This document shows, one piece after another, positions 26,438-34,347 of a DNA stretch of 64,000 nt; position 1 is the first letter of the stretch, and each line of letters begins with the position of its first letter. The notes beneath the pieces were generated by a model. It made no database searches. It had not been told where the DNA came from and was given only the letters and a program-made list of their open reading frames with translations. Source of the DNA: Variovorax sp. N23 (GTDB taxonomy: Bacteria > Pseudomonadota > Gammaproteobacteria > Burkholderiales > Burkholderiaceae_C). The position numbers were made by a program, and so were the translations under genes. The stretch is taken from NCBI RefSeq assembly GCF_025486315.1, contig NZ_JAOOPY010000011.1, forward strand, positions 62,001 to 126,000, in the 5' to 3' direction.

Positions 26438-27186
26438 CCGTGCTGCCAGGCTGGCTGGCCCTGCACCGATCGCACGTTGAACAGGTAGCCGGCGCCGCGC
26501 ACCGTCTTGATCATCTTCGGCTCGCGCGGGTCGTCGGCCAGCTTCTGGCGCAGCCGCGACACCAGCAGGTCGATGCTGCGGTCGAAGGACTCCATCGCGC
26601 GTCCGCGCGCCTGTTCCATCAGCTGGTCGCGGCTGAAGAGACGGCGCGGCATCTGCAGGAAGGTGAAGAGCAGCCGGAACTCGGCGTTGGACAGGGCCAC
26701 CATCAGGCCGGCCGGCGAGACCAGGCAGCGGTCGTCGCGGTGCAGCTCCCAGCCGTCGAAGCGGACCACGTTGCTGTGGAGCGGCGCGCTGGCCGTTTGG
26801 GCGGCATTCGAGCGGCGCAGCACGGTCTGGATGCGGGCCACCAGCTCGCGCGGCTCGAAGGGCTTGCCCATGTAGTCGTCGGCGCCCGATTCCAGCCCGA
26901 GCACGCGGTCGTAGGGGTGGGAGCGCGCCGTCAGCATGATGATCGGCATCGCCGTGGCGCGGCGCACCTCGCGCGCCAGCTGCAGGCCGTCGGTGCCCGG
27001 CAGCATCAGGTCGAGCACCAGCAGGTCGATGGCATGGTCGGCCAGTTGCCGGCGCATGGCCATGTCGTTGCCCGCCACGTGGACCTGGAAGCCGAAGCGG
27101 GCCAGGTAGTCGCGCAGCAGTTCGGTGATGCCTTCGTCGTCGTCGACGATCAGGATCTGCGGTACGGAGGGGCTGGTGGGACGCAT
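26434..27186 (-). CDS. OmpR-family response regulator
   Basis: This 250-residue cytoplasmic transcription regulator has a receiver domain with the acidic pocket D15-D17, phospho-acceptor D59 and the conserved GKPF lysine near 109. A winged-helix DNA-binding domain follows from about 145 (FRLLFTFLQMPRRLFSRDQL, SIDLLVSRLRQKL, KTVRGAGYLF). The start at the complement of 27184-27186 gives MRPTSPSVPQILIVDDD. It is the first gene of a two-gene unit with the kinase. Its 216-bp upstream region is shared with the divergent EF-hand gene, so autoregulation and control of that gene are plausible; I see no clear repeat there. Confidence 0.92.
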   Translation of the reverse strand: MRPTSPSVPQILIVDDDEGITELLRDYLARFGFQVHVAGNDMAMRRQLADHAIDLLVLDLMLPGTDGLQLAREVRRATAMPIIMLTARSHPYDRVLGLESGADDYMGKPFEPRELVARIQTVLRRSNAAQTASAPLHSNVVRFDGWELHRDDRCLVSPAGLMVALSNAEFRLLFTFLQMPRRLFSRDQLMEQARGRAMESFDRSIDLLVSRLRQKLADDPREPKMIKTVRGAGYLFNVRSVQGQPAWQHG

Positions 27187-27402
27187 GGGTCTGGACAGTC
27201 TAGGCGGCGCCCGCGCAGGGCCAAAGCCCGAGCAGGCGGGGGAATCACCGTCTGTTCGGGCGCTGAATCCGCCTTTCGTATCAGCCTTGGTACACAACCG
27301 ACAAACGCAGCTTACGCACGCTCTCAAGAATGGCCGGTGCCGCTGCTCGTCGTCGATGGGCGTGGCTTTTCACTCAACCATGAACCATGAGGGGTAACGA
27401 CC

Positions 27403-28305
27403 ATGAGCGCCATCAGCGGGGTCAGTAGCGCCAGCAGCAGCTGGTTCGATATGCGAAGTCAGATGCAGGCGAAGATGCCCGCCAAGGCCGACACGGACAA
27501 GAGCGGCGGTGTCGACAAGGCCGAGCTCCAGGGCGTGCTCGACGACATCGCCGAGAAGACCGGTGTCGCCGCGACCGGCGACACGGCCGAGCTGTTCGGC
27601 AAGATGGATGCCGACGGCAACGGCAGCCTCTCCAGCGACGAGCTGGCCGAGGGCATGAAGGACGTGATGCCCAAGCCCGGCGGCGACCAGGGCGAGGACC
27701 TGTTCGCGAAGGCCGACGCCGACGGCGACAGCCTGGTCAGCAAGGTCGAGATGCAGATCCTCCTGGCCAAGATGACGGGCGAGGGTGCGGAAGGCGCGTC
27801 GTCCACCGAGGACACGGCCGCCAGCGACGAACTGTTCGCCAAGCTCGACAGCGATGGCGACGGCAGCCTGAGCCAGACCGAGTTCGATGCAGGGCGCCCC
27901 GACGCGGGCGGCCAGGCGGCGCAGGCACCGGGTGGTGCACCGCCTGCCGGCGGCCCGGGCGGCGGTGGTGGTGGTGGCGTCGCGGGTGTCACGACCTACG
28001 ACCCGCTCGACACCAATGAAGACGGCGAGGTGTCATTGGCCGAACGGATGGCGGGCAACGTGTCGACCGATGCGGTCCAGGCGCTGCTCGAAGCCGTCGA
28101 CACGGACGGCGATTCCGAGGTCAGCAGCGAGGAGTCGGAGGCCTTCGTCCAGGCCTTGAGCGCGCAGGTCGATGCCGCGGACGTGTCGACGCAGGGCACC
28201 CTGGGCGGCAACAAGCTGGTCGAACTGGTGCAGCGCGCCTATGCGCAGATGGCCAGCGAGTCGGCATCGCAGACCCGGGGCAGCACGCTCGACACCGCCG
28301 CCTGA
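27403..28305 (+). CDS. Six-EF-hand calcium-binding protein
   Basis: This 300-residue acidic protein carries six EF-hand loops: D30-E41, D69-E80, D105-E116, D149-E160, D203-E214 and D233-E244. Loops 3 and 6 have Ser at the position usually held by Gly. Between loops 4 and 5 lies a Gly/Ala/Pro-rich linker (165-195) with a glycine run. No Sec signal is visible and the N-terminus is Ser-rich, as in some type III effectors or surface proteins; the export route is unknown. AGGGG precedes ATG 27403 by about 8 bases. It is divergent from the two-component pair and could be its target. The Xanthomonas EF-hand protein XopAW is a loose comparison only. Confidence 0.82.
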   Translation: MSAISGVSSASSSWFDMRSQMQAKMPAKADTDKSGGVDKAELQGVLDDIAEKTGVAATGDTAELFGKMDADGNGSLSSDELAEGMKDVMPKPGGDQGEDLFAKADADGDSLVSKVEMQILLAKMTGEGAEGASSTEDTAASDELFAKLDSDGDGSLSQTEFDAGRPDAGGQAAQAPGGAPPAGGPGGGGGGGVAGVTTYDPLDTNEDGEVSLAERMAGNVSTDAVQALLEAVDTDGDSEVSSEESEAFVQALSAQVDAADVSTQGTLGGNKLVELVQRAYAQMASESASQTRGSTLDTAA

Positions 28306-28335
28306 TTCGGTGCGGCGCGCCTGTGCCTCACCGAA
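28306..28335. terminator. Probable terminator hairpin between convergent genes
   Basis: TTCGGTG (28306-28312) and CACCGAA (28329-28335) form a 7-bp stem around a 16-base GC-rich loop just after the EF-hand stop and across the stop of the LytM gene. It is placed to serve both strands; no T tract. Confidence 0.4.
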
Positions 28336-28834
28336 GCTTGCCGCTGAGGTAAGGCTCGGGGTCGACCGCGTTGCCGTCCTTGCGGATCTCGAAGTGCAGC
28401 TTCACGCGGTCGGCTTCGCTCTTGCCCATCTCGGCGATCTTCTGGCCCTGGCGGACGATGTCGTTCTCCTTCACCAGCAGTGCCTGGTTGTGCGCATAGG
28501 CGGTGATGAAGGTCTCGTTGTGCTTCACGATGAGCATGTTGCCGTAGCCGCGCAACTGGCCGCCGGCATAGACCACGCGGCCGTCGGCCGCCGCCAGCAC
28601 CGGGTCGCCCGCGCTGCCGGCGATGTCGATGCCCTTGTTGGACTTGCCGTTGAAGCGCGCCAGCGTCGTGCCGCTGGCCGGCCGGATGAACTGCGGCTTG
28701 GCCTGCGCCGCGGCGCCGGGCTTGCCGCCGCCCGGGGTCGGGCCGGTCGTGCCGCAGGCCGCCAGGACGGCGGTGGCGACGGCCAGGAGGGCGATGCGAA
28801 AGCGCGAGGGGAGGGTGGGTGTCGGTCGTGCCAT
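28328..28834 (-). CDS. NlpD-like lipoprotein with degenerate LytM (M23) domain
   Basis: This 168-residue lipoprotein (lipobox LAAC, C27) contains only a LytM/M23 domain and no LysM. The zinc site is broken: the first ligand His of H-x3-D is Asn66 (NKGID, 66-70), and the HxH motif reads K145-L-H147. This matches NlpD and EnvC type proteins, which do not cut peptidoglycan but activate amidases. It is much shorter than E. coli NlpD (about 380). It ends the run of minus-strand genes and follows the ABC transporter by 40 bp. Amidase activation during division is the best guess. Confidence 0.78.
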   Translation of the reverse strand: MARPTPTLPSRFRIALLAVATAVLAACGTTGPTPGGGKPGAAAQAKPQFIRPASGTTLARFNGKSNKGIDIAGSAGDPVLAAADGRVVYAGGQLRGYGNMLIVKHNETFITAYAHNQALLVKENDIVRQGQKIAEMGKSEADRVKLHFEIRKDGNAVDPEPYLSGKLR

Positions 28835-28874
28835 GCGTGGTTGGGGAGGGGTTCGACGGGCGAGGTTCCCGTCT

Positions 28875-30677
28875 TCATTGTGGCTGGACCATGCGCTGCA
28901 GCAGCGGCTGGCGTGCCAGCACGGCGTTGCGCGGGCCGATGTCGAGCACGCGGCCGGCTTCCATCAGCAGCACGGTGTCGAAGCGGTCGAGCAGGCTCAG
29001 CCGGTGGATGGACGCGATTACGCAGGCTTCGGGAAAGGCGGCGGCAATGCGTTCGAGCACCCGCGCCTCGGTGCCGGCATCGAGCGCGCTGGTGGGTTCG
29101 TCGAGCAGCAGCAGCGAGCTGCCCTCGGCCGCCAGCACGCCGCGTGCGAGGCACAGCCGCTGGCGTTGGCCGCCCGACAGGTTGAAGCCGCGCTCGGACA
29201 GCGGCGAATCGAGGTTGCCGTTGTTGGCTTTCAGCACCTCGTCGAAGGCGCTGGCGTACAGCGCGGCCTCGATGCGCGCGTCGCTGCAGGGCCGGCCGAA
29301 GCTCAGGTTCTCGCGCACGCTGGCCTCGAAGACCTCGGTCTCCTGCGGGATCAGCGTGGCGATCTGCCGCAGGCGGCCCCATTCGAAGGTCTGCCCATCG
29401 AAGTTCAAGGTGCCGGCTTGCGGCGCATAGAGCCCGGCCAAGAGCCGCAGCAGCGTGCTCTTGCCGCCGCCGCTCGGGCCGACGAGCGCGATGCGCTGGC
29501 CGCGGCGCAGCGCGAGCGTCACGTCGTTCAGGCCACTTCGCACCGTTTCACCCTCGGCCGGTTCGCCCTGGCGCTCGTAGCGCCAGCGCAGGCCCGTCAC
29601 CTGCAGCTCCGACCAGGTGGTCGTCGCATCGATGTGCTCGTGCGCGGGCACTTCTTCGGGCGGCGTGGTGAGCGCGGGGCCGGTGGGCGCGGCCCAGATC
29701 GGCGCCGCGCTGCCGTAGTCGGTGTGCATCCGCGCGAAGAACTGGAAGTTGGCGGCCATCGACGACACCACGCCCGCGGCCTGCTGCGCGTATTGGTAGA
29801 TCATGAAGACCGAGCCCAGCAGCACCACCTGCCCCGGCGTGCGCGACTGCCAGACGTAGATCACGACCAGCCCCCAGGTCAGCAGCAGGCCGAGCATGTC
29901 GACCACGAACCACTTGCCTTCGTTGAGCACCACGGTGCGCTTGAGCGGCACCGAGATGGCCGCCATGCGCGCCCGCAGCAGCAGGCGGGAGGCGCCTTGC
30001 AGCCGCAGGCCGATCACGGTGGACGCATTGCCGATGAAGTCGAGCAGCGCCGCGACGTAGCGGCGGTCGGCGTCGTTCTCGGCGCGCGCGAGCCGCATGA
30101 GCGCCTGGTCGATGCGCAGGATGATCAGGCCAATGAACACGTAGCCCACCAGCGCGGTCGCGCCGCTGGCGCGCGACAGCAGCGTGAGCGCCACCAGCGG
30201 CCCCACGATGCTCACCACGTTGGTCAGCCAGATGAATTGGTTCTGCGCGAAGTCCGACAGGGCGCGGCTGGCCTGGTGAACGCGGTGCTGCAGCTCGCCC
30301 GAATGGTGGCCGTCGTGCCACGCCAGCGGCGCGGCGGCGAGCCGCGTGTAGAGCTGGTCGGCCAGCGATTCGCGCACCCGCACGCCGACGTTGCGCTCCA
30401 GGATGCGCCCCGGGCCGTGCAGCATCCACGACAGCAGGTAGACGCCGGTCAGCGTGGCGATCCAGCCGCCGGCGCCGCGCAGGTTGCCGCGCTGCAATTC
30501 GTTGATCGCCTGGCCGGCGAGGTAGGGCAGCGTGAGCTTGACCAGCTGCGAGGCCGTGAGCAGCGCGGTCGCGCCCAGCAGCTGTCCGCGTGCGCCTTCG
30601 GCGAAGCGCCAGAGCGCTGCGTAGAGTTCGCGGACGGCATTCCCCGGGACTTGGGGTGCTGCGGGTGCTGCGTTCAT
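28875..30677 (-). CDS. ABC exporter half-transporter
   Basis: This 600-residue protein has an N-terminal six-helix exporter domain (about 30-330). The ATPase domain has Walker A GPSGGGKST (near 398), signature LSGGQ, Walker B LLLLDEPTSALD, and an H-loop reading ASIHRL. Six-helix fold and domain order place it with MsbA/LipB-type exporters acting as homodimers. The sequence does not show the substrate. It is 19 bp downstream of the CreA gene on the same strand and 40 bp upstream of the LytM lipoprotein gene, an envelope-related set. It is not closely similar to the exporter at 9716. Confidence 0.85.
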   Translation of the reverse strand: MNAAPAAPQVPGNAVRELYAALWRFAEGARGQLLGATALLTASQLVKLTLPYLAGQAINELQRGNLRGAGGWIATLTGVYLLSWMLHGPGRILERNVGVRVRESLADQLYTRLAAAPLAWHDGHHSGELQHRVHQASRALSDFAQNQFIWLTNVVSIVGPLVALTLLSRASGATALVGYVFIGLIILRIDQALMRLARAENDADRRYVAALLDFIGNASTVIGLRLQGASRLLLRARMAAISVPLKRTVVLNEGKWFVVDMLGLLLTWGLVVIYVWQSRTPGQVVLLGSVFMIYQYAQQAAGVVSSMAANFQFFARMHTDYGSAAPIWAAPTGPALTTPPEEVPAHEHIDATTTWSELQVTGLRWRYERQGEPAEGETVRSGLNDVTLALRRGQRIALVGPSGGGKSTLLRLLAGLYAPQAGTLNFDGQTFEWGRLRQIATLIPQETEVFEASVRENLSFGRPCSDARIEAALYASAFDEVLKANNGNLDSPLSERGFNLSGGQRQRLCLARGVLAAEGSSLLLLDEPTSALDAGTEARVLERIAAAFPEACVIASIHRLSLLDRFDTVLLMEAGRVLDIGPRNAVLARQPLLQRMVQPQ

Positions 30678-30696
30678 CCGTGCCGGATCGTGTCCG

Positions 30697-31167
30697 TCAC
30701 TTGACGGGGATGAGCGTGGCGCGGTCGACCGGCACGGCCGTCACGCTGTTCTGCGGGGAACCTTCGATCAGCCGGTCGGAGTAGGTCAGGTAGATGAGCG
30801 TGTTGCGCTTGGCGTCGACCATGCGCACCACGCGCAGGCGCTTGAACATGATCGACTGGCGTTCGCTGAAGATCTCGTCGCGCTTCTTGAGCGGCTCGGT
30901 GAAGCTCAGCGGGCCGACCTGGCGGCAGGCGATCGAGGCTTCGGCCTTGTCCTCGGCCAGGCCCAGCGCACCCGACACGCCACCGGTCTTGGCGCGCGAG
31001 ACATAGCAGGTCACGCCGTTGACCTTCGGGTCGTCGTAGGCCTCGACCACGATCTTGTGGTCGGGGCCGATCAGCTTGAAGACGGTATCGACTTCGCCCA
31101 CCTGTTCGGCCGCGGCCGCGCAGGCGGCCAGCGCGCCGAGAAGGAGAAGGGCGAGGCGTTGCTTCAT
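30697..31167 (-). CDS. creA: CreA family exported protein
   Basis: This 156-residue protein has a signal peptide ([20 protein letters not shown]) that could be cut by signal peptidase I or, because it contains LAAC, be lipidated. The mature part matches CreA closely: [42 protein letters not shown] and [10 protein letters not shown] blocks. CreA is a conserved periplasmic protein of unknown function named from the E. coli creABCD locus; no creBCD is here. The start is the ATG at the complement of 31165-31167, 8 bases past the Nudix stop, so the two genes are probably co-transcribed. Confidence 0.88.
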   Translation of the reverse strand: MKQRLALLLLGALAACAAAAEQVGEVDTVFKLIGPDHKIVVEAYDDPKVNGVTCYVSRAKTGGVSGALGLAEDKAEASIACRQVGPLSFTEPLKKRDEIFSERQSIMFKRLRVVRMVDAKRNTLIYLTYSDRLIEGSPQNSVTAVPVDRATLIPVK

Positions 31168-31175
31168 GCGGGCTT

Positions 31176-31730
31176 TCAGACGATGTCGAGCGTGTGGACG
31201 CGGTCGAAGCTGCCGCGCTGGCGGTCCTCGAAGTAGAAGCGCAGGGTTTCGCGCACCGTGCGGAAGGCGATCTCGTCCCAGGGAATCTCTTCCTCCGTGA
31301 AGAGCTTTGCCTCGATGGTTTCGTGGCCGGGGTCGAACACGTCGTCGAGCAGGCGGGCGCGGTAGAACAGGTGGACCTGGCCCACGCGGATCACACTCAT
31401 CACCGAGAACAGGCCTTCCATCTCGAAATGGGCGCCGGCCTCTTCGTCGGTCTCGCGCGCCGCGCCCTGCGACGTGCTCTCGTTGAGCTCCATGAAGCCG
31501 GCCGGCAGCGTCCACTTGCCCCAGCGCGGTTCGATGTTGCGCTTGCACAGCAGCACCCTGTCCCCCAGCACGGGGATGGTGCCCACCACGTTCGTCGGGT
31601 TCTCGTAGTGGATCGTGTGGCAGGCCGGGCACACCGCCCGCTCGCGCGTGTCGCCGTCGTCCGGCACGCGGTAGACCACCGCGGTGCCGCAGTTCTTGCA
31701 GTGCTTGATGGGCAGGTGGACGACCGACAT
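31176..31730 (-). CDS. Nudix hydrolase with N-terminal zinc ribbon
   Basis: This 184-residue cytoplasmic protein has a four-cysteine zinc ribbon (C11, C14, C34, C37) and a complete Nudix box: G78, E84, R92-E93, E96-E97, G99. The ribbon plus Nudix layout resembles NudC-type and ADP-ribose-pyrophosphatase-like enzymes; NudC proper is longer (about 260). It hydrolyses a nucleoside diphosphate linked to another group; the exact substrate is not readable. The stop of the upstream FAH gene lies 3 bp before its start, so they are one operon. Confidence 0.88.
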   Translation of the reverse strand: MSVVHLPIKHCKNCGTAVVYRVPDDGDTRERAVCPACHTIHYENPTNVVGTIPVLGDRVLLCKRNIEPRWGKWTLPAGFMELNESTSQGAARETDEEAGAHFEMEGLFSVMSVIRVGQVHLFYRARLLDDVFDPGHETIEAKLFTEEEIPWDEIAFRTVRETLRFYFEDRQRGSFDRVHTLDIV

Positions 31731-31733
31731 CGA

Positions 31734-32435
31734 CTAGACGATCTTGACGGTCAGCGTCGGCAGGCCGGCGATGGTGCCGACCAGCGTGTCGCCGGCCACC
31801 ACGGCGCCGACGCCCTCGGGCGTGCCGGTCATGATCAGGTCGCCGGGCTGCAGCTCCCAGGCGGCCGACAGGTGCTCGATGGTTTCGCCGATGTTCCAGA
31901 TCAGCTTGCTGACCGTGCTGCGCTGGCGGTCTTGGCCGTTCACCTGCAGGGCGATCTCGGCATTCGGTGCATCGCCGGCGGCGGCCACGGGCACGATCGG
32001 GCCGATGGGGGCGCTCTGCTCGAAGCTCTTGCCGATGTCCCAGGGGCGGCCCTGCTTCTTCATCTCGTTCTGCAGGTCGCGGCGGGTCATGTCCAGGCCC
32101 ACGGCGTAGCCAAAGATGTGCTTGTGCGCATCGGCCGCTTTGATGTTCTTGCCGCCGGTGCCGATGGCCACCACGAGTTCGATCTCGTGGTGCAGGTTCT
32201 TGGTGAGCGTGGGGTACGCCATGGTGCCGGTCTGGCCGGCATCGACCACCACCACCGCGTCGGCCGGCTTCATGAAGAAGAAGGGCGGCTCGCGGCCGGT
32301 GAAGCCCATTTCCTTCGCGTGATCTTCGTAGTTGCGGCCCACGCAGTAGATGCGGTGCACCGGGAAGCGGGCGGGTTGGCCGACGACGGGGAGGCTGACC
32401 ACGGCCGGCGCAGGGAAAACGTACTCGGAAGCCAT
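31734..32435 (-). CDS. Fumarylacetoacetate hydrolase family protein (fumarylpyruvate-hydrolase-like)
   Basis: This 233-residue protein has the FAH fold with the metal and catalytic segments [17 protein letters not shown] (28-44), LHHEIELVV (81-89), [14 protein letters not shown] (about 109-122) and [10 protein letters not shown] (near 201). The length fits single-domain fumarylpyruvate or acylpyruvate hydrolases. It is divergent from a maleylacetoacetate-isomerase-type GST across 93 bp. That pair is the standard partnership for the end of the gentisate or homogentisate pathway: isomerisation of maleylpyruvate or maleylacetoacetate, then C-C hydrolysis. No ring-cleavage dioxygenase is in the window. 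Confidence 0.88.
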   Translation of the reverse strand: MASEYVFPAPAVVSLPVVGQPARFPVHRIYCVGRNYEDHAKEMGFTGREPPFFFMKPADAVVVVDAGQTGTMAYPTLTKNLHHEIELVVAIGTGGKNIKAADAHKHIFGYAVGLDMTRRDLQNEMKKQGRPWDIGKSFEQSAPIGPIVPVAAAGDAPNAEIALQVNGQDRQRSTVSKLIWNIGETIEHLSAAWELQPGDLIMTGTPEGVGAVVAGDTLVGTIAGLPTLTVKIV

Positions 32436-32528
32436 TGTTGGTTGGTCCTGGATGAATGCGGGAGAACGTCAGTTTGCCAGAGGTGGCGGGCGCGGGTGCG
32501 GGGCCGTGCTGCGGCTATGCTTGCAGCC

Positions 32529-33182
32529 ATGATGAAGCTGCACAACTACTTCCGCTCGTCCGCCTCCTTCCGCGTGCGCATCGCGCTCGACATCAAGGGG
32601 CTGGCCTACGACTACGTGCCGGTGCACATCGCCCGCGGCGAGCACCACCAGCCGCCGTTCTCGGACATCGCCGCCGAGCAGCTGGTGCCGCTGCTCGAGG
32701 AAGACGAGTCGTCCGGCGGCGAGCGCATCTCGCAGTCGATGGCCATCATCGAGTACCTCGACGAGACCAACCCCGAGCCGCCGCTGCTGCCGCACGACCC
32801 GGTGGGCCGGGCGCGCGTGCGGGCGCTGTCGCAGATCATCGCGTGCGAGATCCATCCCATCAACAACCTGCGCGTGCTGAAGTACCTGGTGAAGGAACTC
32901 AAGCTCGACGAGACCGCCAAGAACACCTGGTACCGCCACTGGGTGCGCGAGGGCCTGGAGGCCTTCGAGCGCCAGCTGGCCGCGCAGCCCGCCGGCATCT
33001 ACTGCTACGGCAACACGCTGACCATGGCCGACTGCTGCCTGGTGCCGCAAATCTTCAACGCCCAGCGCTTCGACTGCGACCTGAGCGGCCTGCCGCGCAC
33101 CATGGCGGCCTACGAGGCGGCCATGCAGACCGACGCGGTGCAGCGCGCGCAACCGGCCCGCTGCCCCGACGCTGAAACATGA
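32529..33182 (+). CDS. maiA: Maleylacetoacetate/maleylpyruvate isomerase (zeta-class GST)
   Basis: This 217-residue glutathione-dependent isomerase is of the zeta GST class. The diagnostic motif SSASFRVRIALDIKGL (10-25) includes the two N-terminal serines that activate glutathione. EDESSGGERISQSMAIIEYLDE (about 58-79) binds the gamma-glutamyl part, and the C-terminal helical domain is complete. The ATG pair at 32529-32534 leaves the start uncertain by one residue. Paired divergently with the FAH-family hydrolase, it should work in gentisate or homogentisate breakdown. The repeat element at 33191-33261 follows its stop. Confidence 0.85.
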   Translation: MMKLHNYFRSSASFRVRIALDIKGLAYDYVPVHIARGEHHQPPFSDIAAEQLVPLLEEDESSGGERISQSMAIIEYLDETNPEPPLLPHDPVGRARVRALSQIIACEIHPINNLRVLKYLVKELKLDETAKNTWYRHWVREGLEAFERQLAAQPAGIYCYGNTLTMADCCLVPQIFNAQRFDCDLSGLPRTMAAYEAAMQTDAVQRAQPARCPDAET

Positions 33183-33190
33183 CTCTCCCC

Positions 33191-33261
33191 CGAAGCGCCT
33201 TCGGCGCCTCCCCCGTCAGGGGGCGATACCAGCGGCCCGGCAGAGCCGGTTCCGCGGTATC
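33191..33261. repeat. REP-like palindromic intergenic element
   Basis: Successive palindromes fill the gap between maiA and pgeF. GCGCC-TTC-GGCGC spans 33195-33207. CCCCC-GTCA-GGGGG spans 33210-33223. The inner hairpin CCGGC-AGA-GCCGG (33237-33249) is enclosed by GATACC/GGTATC and GCGG/CCGC arms that pair from 33225 to 33261 with one bulged A. I recall similar intergenic palindromes in Comamonadaceae genomes; a second copy is not present in this window. It may act as a terminator for maiA. Confidence 0.6.
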
Positions 33262-33302
33262 CCTGGCAACAGGCCAAGCCAGCAGCATGCCGGCGGCTGT
33301 CG

Positions 33303-34049
33303 ATGGTTGATGCCGTCGACTGGCTCATGCCGGACTGGCCGGTGCCTGCGGGCATCCGGGCCGTGTGCACCACGCGGGCGGGCGGCGTGTCGCAAGGCGC
33401 GTTCGGCGGACTCAACCTGGGCGGACATGTCGGCGACGACCCGGCGTGCATCGCTGCCAATCGCGCGCAGTTGCAGGCGGCGGTCGGCGTGCGGCCGGTG
33501 TTCCTGCGGCAGGTGCATGGCACCGACGTGCTGCCGATCGATGCGAGCACGCCCGATGGCGCCGTGGCCGATGCCTGCACGACGATCGACGCGGGCATCG
33601 CCTGCACGATCATGGTCGCCGACTGCCTGCCGGTGCTCTTCACCGACCGCGAAGGCCGGCGCGTCGCCGCCGCCCATGCCGGTTGGCGCGGGCTGGCGGC
33701 CGGCGTGCTGGAGCGCACCGCGGCCGCCTTCGGCGACACGCGGCCGATGGCCTGGCTCGGCCCCTGCATCGGCCCCCATGCCTTCGAGGTGGGCGACGAG
33801 GTCCGGGCGGCGTTCGTGGCGCAGGCGGCCGGCGCCGCGGCCTGCTTCCGGCCCGGCCCGGCGCCGGGCAAGTGGTGGGCCGACCTGCCGGGGCTGGCGC
33901 GTCAGCGGCTGCGCGCGGCGGGCCTCGAGGCGGTGTACGGCAACGACGGCAGCGATGCCTGGTGCACCGTGCGCAATCCGTTACGCTTTTTCTCGCACCG
34001 GCGCGACGGCGTCAGCGGCCGTTTCGCCGCTGCCGTCTGGCGCGACTGA
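33303..34049 (+). CDS. pgeF: Peptidoglycan editing factor PgeF (YfiH, laccase-domain)
   Basis: This 248-residue protein of the YfiH/DUF152 family has the conserved blocks TTRAGGVSQ (23-31), RQVHGTDV (69-76), VADCLPVLFTD (about 105-115), HAGWRGLAAGV (about 124-134) and LGPCIGP (about 152-158). These contain the His/Cys zinc ligands. Family members act on purine nucleosides and on wrongly incorporated serine in peptidoglycan precursors. Start ATG 33303. The last 69 bp are antisense to the 3' end of the small convergent membrane-protein gene, so no terminator separates them. Confidence 0.9.
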   Translation: MVDAVDWLMPDWPVPAGIRAVCTTRAGGVSQGAFGGLNLGGHVGDDPACIAANRAQLQAAVGVRPVFLRQVHGTDVLPIDASTPDGAVADACTTIDAGIACTIMVADCLPVLFTDREGRRVAAAHAGWRGLAAGVLERTAAAFGDTRPMAWLGPCIGPHAFEVGDEVRAAFVAQAAGAAACFRPGPAPGKWWADLPGLARQRLRAAGLEAVYGNDGSDAWCTVRNPLRFFSHRRDGVSGRFAAAVWRD

Positions 34050-34274
34050 AGCCGCACTGGCGCGGCGCGCTTCTTCCTGCGCCGCGGCCTCGCGCTCCTT
34101 GAGCACACGCCGGCGCGCCGGCGTGTTCAACAGGTAAACCACCAATGCGAGCGGCAGCACGCCGTAGAGTAGAAAGGTGAAGATCGCACCCAGCACCGTG
34201 CCGTTCGTGTTCGTGGCTTCGGCCACGGCCATCATCAGGGTGACGTAGAGCCAGGCGATGATGACGATGTACAT
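33981..34274 (-). CDS. Small membrane protein (two predicted helices)
   Basis: This 97-residue hypothetical begins MYIVIIAWLYVTLMMAVAE and has two hydrophobic segments (about 1-17 and 29-48). A basic and then Ala/acidic-rich cytoplasmic tail with coiled-coil character (REAAAQEEARRASAA) follows. I do not recognise a named family. It overlaps the pgeF 3' end by 69 bp on the opposite strand and is divergent from phaC by 73 bp. Similar short proteins with this N-terminus occur beside phaC in related genera as far as I recall, which is weak support for a real gene. Confidence 0.65.
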   Translation of the reverse strand: MYIVIIAWLYVTLMMAVAEATNTNGTVLGAIFTFLLYGVLPLALVVYLLNTPARRRVLKEREAAAQEEARRASAASVAPDGSGETAADAVAPVREKA

Positions 34275-34281
34275 GTTCGGT

Positions 34282-34311
34282 TTGCGGGGGGCGGTGAATG
34301 CAGCATACTCA
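34282..34311 (+). promoter_or_regulatory. Possible sigma-70 promoter for phaC
   Basis: TTGCGG (34282-34287) and TACTCA (34306-34311) are separated by 18 bases, 36 bases before the phaC ATG. The match to consensus is only partial. Confidence 0.3.
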
Positions 34312-34347
34312 AAGCAGAACCGACCCGGCGAGGAATCAGGAGACTTC

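Noticed and set aside
27187..27402. Promoters or regulator boxes in the gap between the response regulator and the EF-hand gene
   Set aside because: Several TTG-type -35 candidates exist but none has a convincing -10 box at 16-18 bases, and no direct repeat typical of OmpR-family boxes was found.
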